Below, one piece after another: positions 35,201 through 47,667 of a stretch of 64,000 nt of DNA. The DNA lies in NCBI GenBank assembly GCA_033063855.1, contig CP093829.1:23529537-23593536 (forward strand), read 5' to 3'. Within the stretch, counting starts at the first letter, position 1; every line of letters begins with the position of its first letter. Made by a program: the position numbers and the translations under genes. The notes under the pieces are model-generated. The model ran no database searches. It was not told where the DNA came from and saw only the letters and a program-made list of their open reading frames with translations. This DNA comes from Smittia aterrima. Lineage: Eukaryota; Arthropoda; Insecta; Diptera; Chironomidae.

Positions 35201-38200
35201 AATTTAAAGTTATGTTCTCGACAAATCAACGAAGATTAAATCAGGAAAACAAAATAAATAATCGAAGATTCAATTTACGTTTAATTCCATTCTTGAATGA
35301 AAAGCTAAAGGGAAAGCTTTCGGAATTTACCGTCAATAGAATCGCAAGGTGTGGTTTCCACTCTCGATTTATTGCTTCCGAGCAAAGAGCTCGCCGGTGC
35401 TGTTAGGAATTGATAGCCCGAAAAAAAAACTTGCTTTGCATATTTCCTTTCGCATGAATTTTCCAGCTCAAACTAATTGGAAACGTTATATCATTTCGGG
35501 GAATGCTTTTGATTAATTAAGCTAAGTGAAATTCCACTGAGATTGTCGAGTTCGTTGTTTGATGGAAACTTGAGGCTTCATTTCCATGCCAACGGACAGG
35601 ACGAAACGCAAAGTTGTCTTCCTCATTTGTTTTTCTTTTTTTTTTACGGTTCAAGCCTGAGCCAGGAAAGAAACGTCAATCAATTGTTTTATGTCTCTCG
35701 TTAACATCATTTTTGAGAGAACTTTATTTCAATTCCCTGCTGTTCGTTCTGACATCATGATAAGAAAAACGAAAATTGATTTTTATTTGTTCAAGACTCG
35801 AATTTCAATTTCGGATTGACTGAGCGTTATGCTCGAAAAGAGTCAGAAGTCGATATCTGATGGAGTCGTCAATCTGCTTCGGGAAAATAAATTAATTACA
35901 ATTTCGAGAGGACTGAACTGCCTCAAGTCCTTTTTACCCCAAGAAAGAAAAAAAAAAGAAAAATAGAAATCGATGTGTCGTGCTCCACTTCCATTTATGT
36001 ATTTCCTTCGTCTGAATATATTGAGAATATCTTTATGGAGTCGAAAATAATTTTCGGAAGTGGTTCGACAAGGAAATTAAATATTATTGGGCCCGAGAAG
36101 GAATGACACTTAGCGAGGATCCTTTTGTTTTCTTTTATCGGCACTAAAACAACATTTTTCTTCTTCTTCTTCTTTCAGTATTCGGTCTGGAACTTTGTGT
36201 GGCTCGCATGGAACGCTTTCCTTATTTGTTTTTACTTCAACGTTGGCATCTTAGATAGGGTAAGTCAAGCTGCTAAATAATTCTGCCACTTGGCTGCGCG
36301 TTTCAAGAAGAAAAGAGCTGATAGAGAAAAGGGCTTGTCTTCGAAATCACTCGAAAACACTTTCGCTTTGATCTCAAAGTCATCACATCCAGACAGAAAA
36401 TCGTTGTATGTGACAAGAATAAAAAAAAGCGAAAAAGAAAAATCTTCAAATTTTTTGTTTTGGGGAGATTTGAGAATGAAAGTGAAAACGTGCGATCTGC
36501 ATCTCGACGTGTGATGCAATTAACTTTTTCCGTTTTCATTCTATTTTTATACACGTCAATTAAGAACATTTTGAAATCAGACACGTTCCCGCCTTTTGAG
36601 TGTCACCGCGAGACATGAAAGCAGTGAAAGATTTTACAAACAGAACTCTCATCGCATGACAACTCTCGTCGAAACAAATTGTTTGGTTTCCATGAGAACT
36701 GAGGCACATGAGATTGATTTTCTTTAATCGTGTAAGCCAAAATCATTGATAAGAATTCGAAGTTGCTGTCGAGGAATTCTTGCGTTGTGCTTATTCATTC
36801 ATTCGAGAAGGAATCTCGCTCAAGCGTGAAGAAAGTCGTAAAAAATTAATAAAGAAAATCTTTTGATAAGGGAAACGGAATAATAAATCGAATCGAATCG
36901 AATGCGATAAATACAATGAGCGAGCGAATGCCTCGTGCTTGGAATGAAGAAAAAATAATTTTCTTCCTTTTCGTTTTACGACTTGAGACTCGAACAAAGA
37001 CAGAAAATCTCAGCAATTAATGCTTAGCCATCTGTTACCAATTAACTGATGAAATGCACTTGATTGCTTGTCGTTTTTCACATGTTTTCCTCTCGCATTT
37101 ATCAGCAAAGCTCTTCCACGTTATTTATAAACCTCGTCAGCAAAAGTGAGGAAAGCAATTCACTTGATAAATTTCCCTTCAGGAGAACTAAAAATTTTCC
37201 CACTCGACAACGTCAAAACTTCGATTTTTATTCATGCTCTCAATCCAAATGTTTCAAAACGGTTTTCGTTTCGACTTTTATCGGCGATAAGCAGATGACA
37301 AAACGTTTAACTTTTCACGACAAACGTCGTTCACGAGAAGTCAATAACTTCGGCGTCTCGCAGAACGGAACATCGAACGAGAATTTTTTGATTTGTCCTA
37401 GTTGGCTCGTTGCCAAAATTTCGTTGCGGAGATGAAGAGAAAAATTTCATTTATGAACTTTTTTTTTCGTAATTCGTTCTCCTCGGCTCCTCGATTTGCT
37501 GTTTTTATTCTCATGTTTTATTAGTAAACAACTGGAGAGCTGAGCTGGGCTTCTGTTCAAGGAAACCCGAGGAAAAGCAAAACTCTGATAAAAGCGAAAA
37601 TTTCAAGGCAAATTTTCTCGATGAACCCAGAGCTCGGTCTCATTTATTTTATTTACATTTATCCGTCTCGCTTTGGGGCTCGAAAGTGAAAGCGAAACGA
37701 TGGAAAAATCCGACCGATTTCGACAATTCTCATAATGTTACAGAGCATTACTCTTCAAATTAATTTTTCATTGTTTTCACTGTTTACTTTTGCTCGCTGA
37801 GGAAATTTAATTACACGATGCGAATGAAGAAGTAAAACTCAGCATGTGTAGGCAAATTTCGAGAGCTCATAAAAACTCAAGATCAAAAGATATTCGATGT
37901 CAAGGTAACGAAACGAAATAAATTTTTCTCCATCGTTCGACGTCTGCCAAGTGGTTAATTGTTTCGTCGATTGTTGCCAATTCGATTCATCAATTTATTT
38001 GCTTTTCTCCTAAAACAGAACACAGACTATTTGAATTTCGGCACTGGCAGTGTCTCGTGGTTCGAATCAAATGGCCCGGGATGCAAAGCGATTTTTGCTA
38101 CAAACGCAACATCTGCTGACGATCCATTTAGACCCGTTCGGCCAGATCGGGTTGATGGATGCTTATTGGATTATCCCATCGTAGAAGTGATTCACTCAGC

Positions 38201-40745
38201 TGTACAAATCTTTTTAGCGGTAAGTTTTAATCGACTAAGCGTCTTGGATTATTAATTTATCTTATTTCCATCGTTCTTCCCGTCATTTGACAAATTACAG
38301 TTATTAGGTTTAATTGGTGCGGTTTGCATCGGCTGTATTCTCTGGGATGATGATGATAGCTGTGAGTATCAAAAGTTCAACCTTTCTCTCTCTCTTTCTC
38401 CCTTCACTCATGATCCAGTTTTCACATAAAAACTTAAGCATGCATATCTGGTGTGGTTGGTACTCTCTTGAATTAACTGTTGGCTACGCCTTGCTGGCGA
38501 GAAATAAAAATGTTAGCAGCTTAGAACATCGGCTTTTGGGATTTACTTCACTTTGTTTTTATGTATTTTTGTGGCTTCATTTTGTGTGTAGACAGTTGAT
38601 TACAGTTTTCCAACTAAAACGACTTTTTTTTCGTTTCCTCGCGAAAGCGTTTCGATTGAAAAAAAAATAACTTGTCAATATCAACGGTGAGGAAAATCGA
38701 TATCCATAAATCGTGTGGTAGGCGATAAGAACTTCTCTTCAAAGTAAACGATGAGAGAGAGATAAAAAAAGTTTTAATGTGCCCTTCCAACCGTAAAAGA
38801 ATTCTTTTCGTTGTTGTCTCTTCTATTTCGACATGATTCAGTGAACAAATCAAAGAAGTTATCATCGAAATGATAAATTAAACGTTGAAAGGAAATGTAA
38901 ATACAGAAAGAAGCGCCAGGACGACAAATGAATGCCAGAGGGAAGTCTTATTTATGAGAGACCCTGAAATCAGAGTGGAATTGCTCAATTGAAGCTTGTA
39001 ACAAGATCTCATCGTTCTGCTTGAATGTTAATATTTAATATCGCTCCGACTGTCTTGAAATATTGTGCCCAAAGTTTTACTGACAGAATTCTCCGAACCG
39101 TGATCTGGTTACAATCATTGTGACTCGATTTTATTGAGTTATCATTCGATGAAGTTGTTACATTTTTGTGCTGATGAAATTTGCGTTGTATTATGTGTCA
39201 GTCCTTGTAAAAAAAAAGATGTTGGAAAGTGCTTCGATATTTTGTTAATAAATGTTTCCCCCTAACTTAATTATTTCCATTCACTCCCAAGCAATTTTGT
39301 TATCTTGAGCTTTGCTGAATCATTTTCCATATCCATTCTTGCATATACCACATTCTCATGATGATCCGATGAAATAATTTAGATTTGCCGACGATGACTG
39401 ATTTTCCTTCTATTTTTCTCTTAAATTTCTTTTCCATTTAGTCGAGTTTATGGGCAGCGATATAAAAAGTCCCCAGCATACGTCAGTACATCCGATGTAT
39501 GTGAGTTATTCAAGCATACCAGCAAATGGAAGCGCTTCATCGATGCAAATTAACTCTAAGAAAGATCCTAATCAATTTGGTGTTGTCTTAACATCAATTA
39601 ACAATTCAAATACTAATTCATTATCGTCGACTTACATAAAGACACATAACTATGCATCGAACATCAACAGCCCTGCCAAAACTCACCATCCAAATCAAAT
39701 GCAATCGCCAACACATTACAAACTAATTGATCAACGTCAATTGAGCAGTAATAGTAACTTAAGCCAGTACAATAGTAGAAACAATTTGATAAACAAAAGT
39801 GCCAGCACGCAGCAAATCATCAAACGCAATCCGAGCTTTACATCGGTTCCAAATCGATCTGATATTCGATACACGGAGATTATCGCGGCCACTGATGAAA
39901 TCCTCACGCGAGTTGATGATGATAGAGATGTGGACACGAATAGCGTGAGAAGTTATGGTTTTCCATCATCTCAAGCGTCAACGGCAGCTGCCTCACCAAT
40001 CATCTCAAGTAAACTGATGGCAACGAACCTACAGCAACAGCAGCTCATAAGCAAAAACTTTGGAATACAAAATCCATTGAACAATTTGATAGACAACGAT
40101 GGGAATCGATTGAGGAATAAACAATCAATAAATTTTGAGTTTGGTAATCAAGGTTATCAAATGAAAGAGCAACAAAAACATTTATGTCATTCGCCAGCTC
40201 ATCGGGCTGAGTTCAATGTTAACAAACATTCACCGAACCATTCAAATCCGACAACCAAAAGCTACAGTAATCCGACAACGACCCATCCGATCTCATCGCC
40301 ACAAGATAAACATCAAGCGCCACCTTACCAATACGTTGCTCGTTCACCGAATCTAAATCACATGCCAAGGAGAAGACAATCGCAACAACAACAAAATCAG
40401 TATAACAATCCTATACCGCATCATCAATTGGAATTGAGTCATTCGAATAGCAAACTGATGTCGACGAACGGCAGCCACTTTTGTGATCAAATTCGTGAGC
40501 AGCCACTCCCAGCGCGCTACAATCTAAATCAATTTATACCCGAGTACCAGTGTCCGAATCCTTTGCCTGCAATTCCGCCCCACATGATGCAGCATCCCGT
40601 GTATCGTGTGCGTTCGCAGGATAGAATCAGTAATCGGCTGAAGCGCCAATCCGGCGCCCCATACGCTGTCTCACATGAGAATCAACGACCACGTTCGTTC
40701 TGTAACAACATGATCAATTACCAAGATTACAACGACATTCAATAG
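29221..40745 (+). CDS. NKAIN: NKAIN: Na+/K+-ATPase beta-subunit-interacting protein, isoform ending in exon 6
   Basis: Exons 29221-29268, 34958-35095, 36179-36259, 38019-38219, 38301-38361 and 39442-40745 give 610 residues. The first exon (MCTRRNFLLFVCSLQL) ends at the same point as the vertebrate first coding exon. The core reads IIERQVFDFLGYMWAPILAN, then VWNFVWLAWNAFLICFYFNV, then a loop with WFESNGPGCKA and VDGCLLDYPIVEVIHSAVQI, then a fourth hydrophobic segment ending CILWDDDDSFEFMGSD. This is the four-membrane-segment NKAIN fold, a plasma-membrane partner of the Na,K-ATPase beta subunit in neurons. The loop carries a potential N-glycosylation site (NATS). After the family core comes a cytoplasmic tail of about 420 Ser/Asn/Gln-rich residues that vertebrates lack. 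Intron 1 is 5.7 kb, unusually long for this window. AATAAA at 40969-40974. Confidence 0.9.
29269..34957 (+). other. NKAIN intron 1
   Basis: 5.7 kb of AT-rich DNA between GTAAAT at 29269 and the acceptor TTTTCCAG ending at 34957. Open frames inside are short, lack domains and look random on both strands. Its length relative to other introns in the window makes it a candidate location for neuronal enhancers of NKAIN. I see no tRNA, transposon or repeat in it. Confidence 0.5.
35096..39441 (+). other. NKAIN introns 2-5
   Basis: Introns at 35096-36178, 36260-38018, 38220-38300 and 38362-39441. The acceptor of intron 2 is preceded by a (TTC)n pyrimidine run at about 36161-36177. No internal gene, RNA or mobile element was recognised; the open frames inside have no domain and no coding-like neighbours. 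Confidence 0.5.
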
Positions 40746-43700
40746 AAGAAGTCTCCACATCGTCTGCAATTAGCATCGCAAAATTGAATTTCCACATGAT
40801 TGATTGCCACTGAATAATGTTTATTTCTATTTCTTGGGAGGGAGAGCAGCTTATGAAAAGCAGATTTTCAACAATCATTGTCTGCGATAAGAAACGTGTT
40901 TCGGAATATTGAGTCGAGATTATAAAAGCCGCAAAGCAACGGCACTTGATCGTCAGCCAAAATGTTGCAATAAACCTTTTTTTTTTCTCTTTAAACTAAA
41001 AATGCAGAAAAGAAAAACTTCAATGAATAAATTTTCATAATTCCCATGGCAGACGTTTTTACGACAATGCAATTTCCTATTCGTTGAATGTTGAATGAAA
41101 GAAGTTTCAAAACTGCAAGCGACAGAAGCTATTGATTGCGAAAGAATCGTTTTCAACCTTTTCCGGCGCTCAATTGATAATGAAACGGATCTGCCGACTA
41201 AAAAGGTTCTTGCAGATTTTTCCGTCGTCTACGCTAAGCGGATCTCCTTAAGTGGATTAAGGCGATTGCACTTTGAAAACAAAAAAGTCAAATTCCTTTC
41301 GCTCATAAAATTATCCTTTCCTGCTCATCCCAAGCGAATTCTCATTTCCAACGATTTTGCGGAGGAAGCCGAAAATATTTGCCGTCACAATTATTTTTAG
41401 CTTAAACTCCCCAACCTTGCGTTTCTTCTTTTTTCACCTCCTCGGAGTTACGTTTCGTTCTTCCGCAATCAAAAAAGAAACAAAAGATACGATTACAGTT
41501 TATCGAGCAAAAAAAGATTGTCAGTTGGCAAGTAGAGTGAAAGATGGAAATTAATGCAGAAACGAGTGCAAACCTGCTGATCTGTCTCGTATGCATAATT
41601 CCTCACTTTACATTCATGGCGCAATGTCATGTGCAAAATAAATGTTCGTAGTGGAACTAAAAATAGATTTCTAAGTGAATTGCGAGAAATGTTGGCGTAG
41701 GAAGATTTATTTTTGCGGTCGCAAAAGACATTTTTGTTTTGAAGTGTGTAGAGTAGAGAGAAAACCTCGTAGGAGAAGAATTCAAAGCATTTAAGCAAAT
41801 TAATGCTTGAACAAAGCCGCCGTTAATGTTTTTTCCAATTAGTTTATGGGCTCCCAAGCAGAATCGAAATTTTATCATGATCGAGAGTAATCAAATTATA
41901 GTGAAAAATTTGTTGTTAGATAAAAACTCATTTCGGAGATTCGTCGATGATGTTCTCTCTTTGACTTCTCGTTCAATCAAAGACTTTCGGAAGTTTCAGG
42001 ACAAAATTTCGTAATTTATGATCATTTCGCTATCAAAATCATTGATCCGCCCATAAATATTAATTAATGATTTAGCTTCGAGCGACCTTCGAAGAAGCCG
42101 CATCGAGGCTCGAAGTTAATCCCGACATTCCTCACATTGAACATGAGGCTTTGGTTGTCGAAGCGAACATGCTAATTTTATTCAAATATCGGGACGAAAT
42201 ATTCTTTTTTTTTTCTTCCTCCGGAAGTCTTTCGCGTTAATGCTTCGAAAAGCAATTTTTAAATTTAATTATCGTGTTTTTTTGTTTTTCACTTGAGAAA
42301 TTCTTTGATTATGTAAATATTTTGGTCTCGGATCGTTGAAATCTCGTTTAATTAGAAAGCGTTCTGCCTCCTTCCTTTTCCTTTTTCTTTCTTCTCGAGA
42401 GCTAGAAAAATATTTAGCGGGAAATTGTCCTTCCGCGTCCTACCGAATGCCTTAAACCTTCAATAAAAAATATGTCCGAGATTTAATTAATGATTCTATC
42501 GTTCGTCACACACTGGCAGATTCTTTAATTGAGTTATGAAGTCTAATTGATCGATTTTTCGTTCTTTGTTAGTTGAAGTTGATGTTAGATTGACAAAAAA
42601 TTCTTTGTAGAAACCTATTGTGATGAAAACCCAATTTTTTAATGTTCTCTAGGAAATAAATTTAATTAGTTTAAGACTCTTTCACGATGATGAAAGTTTC
42701 GTCGAACGAAGAAGAATAAAATTTCAATTTAGAGTGGCGTGAAGTTTGTTAACATGTCTTTAGTTTGCTCTTCTTTGATGTCGACACTTCTAACTTCTAG
42801 AATTTAATAGTTTCATTAAGTTTTTGTAATCGAATTAGAAAGAGAGAAAGCTCATTCATTTAACCGGCGAAAAGTTTCAAGTTTGATGAAACTTTAGGCT
42901 GAGAACAATTGTTTTATATAACTTAACGTAGCGAGAGGCAAATACAAAACAAATGAATTGGTCTAAGTAGATAAATAAAAAAGATTTCAATCTTGGCTAT
43001 AAACACAAACATCAAATTAATGAAAAAGTCATTAATAAAATTGAAGAAAAAAATATTTTCCATGTTCATTTCTATTCAGCACAAACGAGCGATGGTAGCA
43101 ATTAATTCCTCTCTCTCCCCTCACTCACTTCATCAGCCTCTTGAACACTGTCCACCCATTTCTCATGTGAGCCTTACTGAGATAAATAGACAACAATTCT
43201 TCATCCCTTTTCGAGTGATTTACGCTGAAGGGATAATCAGGCTCTCTCCGGATGATTCCATTATCAGTTGTTTCGTTATGTCCCGAGCAAAGGATGATGA
43301 ATGTCGTTGAACAAAAAAAATAATCTCGCTCGATTGAAATTTATTGACGAAACATTCGGGAATGTCAAGCCTGTTGCCATCAGCCACTTATCCCTTTCAA
43401 GTGCAGCTGGAAATTTATTCCCTCTCATGTCGTCGCACGAGTTCTCATTATAATTTCATGTGTGGGATCCTTCACTCGTGATTTATTGTCCTAGATTCAG
43501 GGAGCGGCTGGAAAATCATTGAAACGGTTAAGCGACGTCTCCTTGAACAGTTCACGGCTTCATGTGGGTATTTGATTAATAATTAAGTGATGTTTGCCGT
43601 AATTAAAACGTAGATTAGACTAGAAGTAGCGGAAGTTTTAATGAAATTTTCCCGAACGCGTTTCCAATAAAATTTTCATCACGCCCCATAGTTTGAAAGT

Positions 43701-43985
43701 TTTATGGAATTCTTGATTATTAATTTAAAACACGACACCGATCGATATATTAGGTTCAAACAGATGATTTGTCGTAATCTATTTTCTGTTGGCTTTTATC
43801 ATTAATGCATGAAGCTTCTAATTCATAAATCTCTCTACGATGTTTGGTGCAATCATAAATATTCGCTTTGTTAATCTTTTTTTCCCCCATTTCATTGTTG
43901 TTTGTGCACTTAGTGTCCGACCCGAAAATTAATTCTTTGTTTGCTTTTTCCATCCCATTTCTCTGTGGCTTACGGTTTTATTTAG
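40746..43985 (+). other. Region between the two alternative NKAIN last exons
   Basis: About 3.2 kb with the 3' untranslated region of the exon-6 isoform at its start (AATAAA at 40969-40974). The remainder would be intron for the exon-7 isoform. A 101-codon frame at 41095-41400 has an ATG but no domain and was not accepted as a gene. Confidence 0.4.
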
Positions 43986-45091
43986 TGAGGAGAAGTAGCG
44001 ATCCTAAGAGGCAATCGCTTTATACCATCGAGTTCGGAGCTCCGGTTGATACGATTAGAGGCAATGGCGATGCGAATCGAGATGATTCGTTAAGTCCTAA
44101 ACCGATGACTCCTCGTCGAGTGAAGCGACGATCTGTGAGAGGCACAAGCAGTCGACAGAGTAGAAGATCTGATAGAGCGGGAACATCAACAACAAATCGA
44201 AGCAGCACGCGAAGCTCGAGACGAAAGACTCATCAAAATCCTGTAACAAAGCTAATGGAACAACAGAACTCGTTTCCTTCGTTTAAACATAACAACAATC
44301 CTTCGTTGACTGAGAATAATTTAAAGTCATTGAACAACGACTACGTCGTCAACAATCAATATCATCATCATCAGGTTCCTAAACGAGAAATCGCGAATCT
44401 CGTGCCATCGAAAAATCAACCAGCTTTAAATAGCTTTCAGCAAAAGCAACCGAGCAAAGCGACGACGTCATCATCAGCCGCAATCAGCCGTCATACGCCA
44501 ACAGATCCAATTTATTACAACATGAACTCAAGTTCACCTCTAATCGTACAACAAACTTCGTGGAATGCGACATCAACGCCATCGCCACAAGCTTACAGTA
44601 ATCATTATCATCACCATCATCCGAACGAAGCTGCTGCCTCAAGCTTAGGACATACGAATCCGACTTATCAGCATTCAAATCCGAATTTAGCTGATGGCCC
44701 CGAGATGAATGAATATTATCAAACGACACGTCCGCCTTCTGTTAGGTCGAGCTACTCAAATTTCCATGGCACGAGGCCGTTAAGTTACAATCAGAATCCT
44801 GCGGCGAACTCGAGTAGCGGGCAGGAGAATTTATTTGCTGGATTAGCTCAGCACCAACAACAACAGCAACATCAACAAAGTAGTAGTCGAAAGCAACCTC
44901 AGCCTCAACAGCAGCCACCACAACAATACTATCATCTCCCTTCTGCTCAACCTCAAACTGTTCCGCAAGCGGCAATAATGAAAAGAGCTGCAGGATCAAG
45001 AGAGAGCTTAAGGTTTCTCAGTGGTGCTCCACCAGCTTACGGCAACCACTACAATCACCACACTCCGCCCGACTCTGAAACGACTATGTAG
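43986..45091 (+). CDS. NKAIN: Alternative terminal exon of NKAIN (exon 7)
   Basis: A 1106-nt open exon follows a TTTATTTAG acceptor at 43985. It begins in phase 1, as exon 6 does, so it can replace exon 6 by splicing from the donor at 38361/38362, giving SLRRSSDPKRQSLYTIEFGA after the DDDD motif and a 544-residue protein. The encoded tail starts with a basic RRVKRRSVRG region, becomes rich in His, Asn, Gln and Ser (including a Gln-rich run at about 44850-44930) and ends DSETTM, a sequence resembling a class I PDZ ligand (x-S/T-x-hydrophobic). AATAAA at 45095-45100 and 45308-45313. The alternative-splicing link is inferred from phase and position. It could instead be part of a separate gene whose 5' exons I do not see. 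Confidence 0.7.
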
Positions 45092-45748
45092 ATAAATAAA
45101 ATCGGCTAAAGGATCTTAATTGATTTTTGTGATGAAATCAAACAACGAAAAATATTTTAGAATTTTAAAATGAAATCGCGCGCCTTAGCTAAGAAGAATT
45201 ATTTTGTAGTGTGTACCAAAGTAAAAATTAAGAAATAACTTGATAAGATTAAGCTTTAATAGCGATTAGATAAAACAAATGTGTTGCTTTGATGATTGAG
45301 TGTTTTAAATAAAGAAAAACTTTTGAACGAATCGTCGTGGCTTGTGATCTTGATAATTTCATGGTTTCAGGGAAAATTGAGACTTCATCGGACGTTGATT
45401 GTGTCATTTCCACGTTTTCGCAATATTTACGATAAGACGATGACACGCGTGATAAGTTTTAATGAGACCCTTGAGTAAAGTTTCTTTACAAGCAACGATG
45501 ACGAAGAAAGTTTCGTCGTTACGAAGTCAACTGATTTTCAGAAGTTCCAATTATGAAGTTTTCAGCTTAGCGATAAAATTACGCACTGATCAACATAATA
45601 ATCTTGAATATTTTATAGGAAATTCATTGAGAAAGTTTAACAAACAACAAGTGATGGAGGAGCTTTCAACATTCATCCTCTTGAATAGCCCGAGAGAGAG
45701 ATAACTTGATTCGGTAAGCATCGCACGTGCGAGAGCCAACAAAATCGT
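45092..45748. other. 3' region of NKAIN and intergenic DNA
   Basis: Contains the presumed 3' untranslated region of the exon-7 NKAIN isoform, with AATAAA at 45095-45100 and 45308-45313, and then non-coding DNA up to the direct repeat at 45749. No coding exon or RNA gene seen. Confidence 0.5.
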
Positions 45749-46147
45749 AGAAAATTCTCTTTCTCTCGACTCAAGCGTGCATAGAAAATTGCGGAACAGT
45801 TTGATGTCACTTCGAGTTTACAAAGAATTCCCAAAAGGGTTATCGGCTTGAAGACGGTTTGTTATAAATCAGAAAGATTGAAATGCCATCGACACAAATT
45901 TAATTAGACGATTAACTAAAGTGCTAGAGTAATTTGGTTTCGATTTCTTTTTGTTCCCTCTTCTTGCGTCGATTCACAAAGAAAATAAAATCGAGCGTTT
46001 AGAGCAATAAAGTCGACAATTTATGCTTGCGGCGACGACTATCATGAAATCTGAAGAAGCAAAACAAATTAAAAATTAATCGAGGCCAACTATCGAGAGA
46101 AACATAAAAAATTATCCGGGATAAGAAAGCGCGTTGACAAGCGGATT
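45749..46147 (+). repeat. Long direct repeat, left copy, flanking the LRR-BTB gene
   Basis: This 399-bp segment recurs in the same orientation at 47668-48073. The two copies differ by about eight substitutions, a 7-bp indel and a 1-bp indel, so they are about 98% identical. The match starts with AGAAAATTCTC and ends GACAAGCGGATT on both sides. Sequence outside the match is unrelated. The repeat has no open frame of note, no TG...CA ends and no recognised transposon feature. Confidence 0.92.
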
Positions 46148-46345
46148 GTTATTGTAAGCGTCGTCTACAGGTAAAAAGAAAATGATTAAAAGTCGGAGGT
46201 GTTTTCTTTAGAAACTCCTTTTATTTAATAATTTCAAATTTTATTGCAGTGATTTTATTGCTCTGACCTTTCTTGATCTGTAATTAACATTCTGACAATT
46301 AAAATGATCTTTTAAATAAATGTAGATGATAATTAATGAAGTTTC

Positions 46346-47443
46346 TTATTTGTCAGCCAAAATTTCTTGGCATGCTCGTCGAGCATCGATCAGCTTCTTC
46401 AACTTCACAGGATCTTCCAAAAGTTTGATTGGCAATTTAGGAAATTTCTCAGCAATCAGACGAAATGCTTTTTCCTTCAACAGTTGAGATGAAAATCGAT
46501 GAGCGAACAAGAAGATTTCCATAGAATTTGAGTCGTCAAGTTGATTGGAGATAATTTTCTCGTAAATCGATTTCATTTCTTCGATTTTAAATTTGTCAGC
46601 AATTTCAAAGTTTTCCTTCGCATTTCCATCTTTAGAGGCCTTGTTCGTGTAAATGAATTTTAGTAAAGCTTTAACAGAGACTGCACTGAAGTTTGGAATT
46701 TTTATTTCCGTTGCCTCGTTTTGATCTTCAAAGATTTCAGCGAAAACTTTGCTTGCCGTTCTTAAAACCGTTTTATGAGCTTTGAGTTTCTTTCCTCCAG
46801 TGATGATCGTGAGATCAGAGAACTTTCCTGAAAACCACATTTTCCTGAGTTTCGGATCGGACTCCACGAGATCAGGAACAACAATTGGTTTGATGCACTT
46901 CTCGTCAATCAACTTCATGAGCTCTTCAATTGATCCTAATGAAAAATAGAATTGTGGCATGTAGCAAGCATCAATTCTTGTGTTATGTCGAAGGCTAAAT
47001 TCAATATTTTCTCTTCCAATTAAAGGCTTCAAAATATTTGAAGATGCGAACTCGATTTTGTTGCGTGAGAAGCGAACTTGTCGTATATTTGTCATTTCAG
47101 TTAACAAATCGTCGGGCAATGATGTCAATTCACAATTTACAATCCAAAGACAAACAAGTCCCTCGAGTCCTTTTAAATCACTTTTAGAAATTTCCTTGAT
47201 GCCTTTACAGCTGTGAATTTCCAATTCAGTGAGATTAGGAAAATGCTCTTGGAGACCTCGTGGAAAATAATTGACAGTTTTTTTCTCATCGAAGCTAACG
47301 AGTTGGACGTCATTGTGAGATTTTCCTTCTTCATGATCTCCTTTGAATTCTTTAATCAAATGATTCTTCTTGGTGATATTTGCTTCAGTAACCAAGCAAT
47401 CGTAGCTATTGTCGTAATATTCAAAGGTACAATTGATTTCCAT
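46346..47443 (-). CDS. LRR-BTB chimeric protein
   Basis: A single coding exon of 365 residues. Residues 1 to about 190 match the N-terminal cap and leucine-rich repeats common in secreted insect LRR proteins: paired cysteines in NCTFEYYDNSYDCLV, then VNYFPRGLQEHFPNLTELEI and LEGLVCLWIVNCELTSLPDD, closing with SIEELMKLIDEKCIKP. The signal peptide of that class is absent. Residues about 205-310 form a BTB/POZ domain (FSDLTIITGGKKLKAHKTVL, ASKVFAEIFE, KALLKFIYT), followed by a BACK-like helical region. BTB proteins typically dimerise and recruit CUL3. The union of an extracellular-type LRR with a cytoplasmic BTB is odd. Tandem initiator-like TCAGTT and TCAGTTTG occur about 90-101 bp upstream of the ATG at 47533-47544. 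The gene lies wholly between the direct repeats. Confidence 0.82.
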   Translation of the reverse strand: MEINCTFEYYDNSYDCLVTEANITKKNHLIKEFKGDHEEGKSHNDVQLVSFDEKKTVNYFPRGLQEHFPNLTELEIHSCKGIKEISKSDLKGLEGLVCLWIVNCELTSLPDDLLTEMTNIRQVRFSRNKIEFASSNILKPLIGRENIEFSLRHNTRIDACYMPQFYFSLGSIEELMKLIDEKCIKPIVVPDLVESDPKLRKMWFSGKFSDLTIITGGKKLKAHKTVLRTASKVFAEIFEDQNEATEIKIPNFSAVSVKALLKFIYTNKASKDGNAKENFEIADKFKIEEMKSIYEKIISNQLDDSNSMEIFLFAHRFSSQLLKEKAFRLIAEKFPKLPIKLLEDPVKLKKLIDARRACQEILADK

Positions 47444-47667
47444 TTCGAACTGAATTTATTTTTTCTTCTCTCGAGAACCTTTATCTTTAAAAATCTGTCA
47501 CGAACTGAAGAAAATATTTTCAATGCACTCAAACTGACAACTGACAAATGCGATTCGCTTTTGTAATTGTTGTGGGTGTAGTGACCGTTATCAAAAAGTC
47601 CGGTAAAGCTCTATCTCATTTTCAAATGAAAAAACGAGTCGAGCAATTTTATTTTTCGTGTGAGAAA

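Noticed and set aside
38314..38670. Read-through frame extending NKAIN exon 5 into intron 5
   Set aside because: It is in another frame from the NKAIN core and runs through the GTGAGT donor at 38362, which joins both terminal exons in phase.
41095..41400. 101-codon + strand frame with ATG between the NKAIN terminal exons
   Set aside because: No recognisable domain, no coding-like conservation to judge by, no clear promoter or poly(A) context; expected by chance in this much non-coding DNA.
47213..47566. 117-codon + strand frame opposite the LRR-BTB gene
   Set aside because: It is the antisense shadow of the LRR coding region; its Phe/Ile-rich composition follows from the complementary strand.
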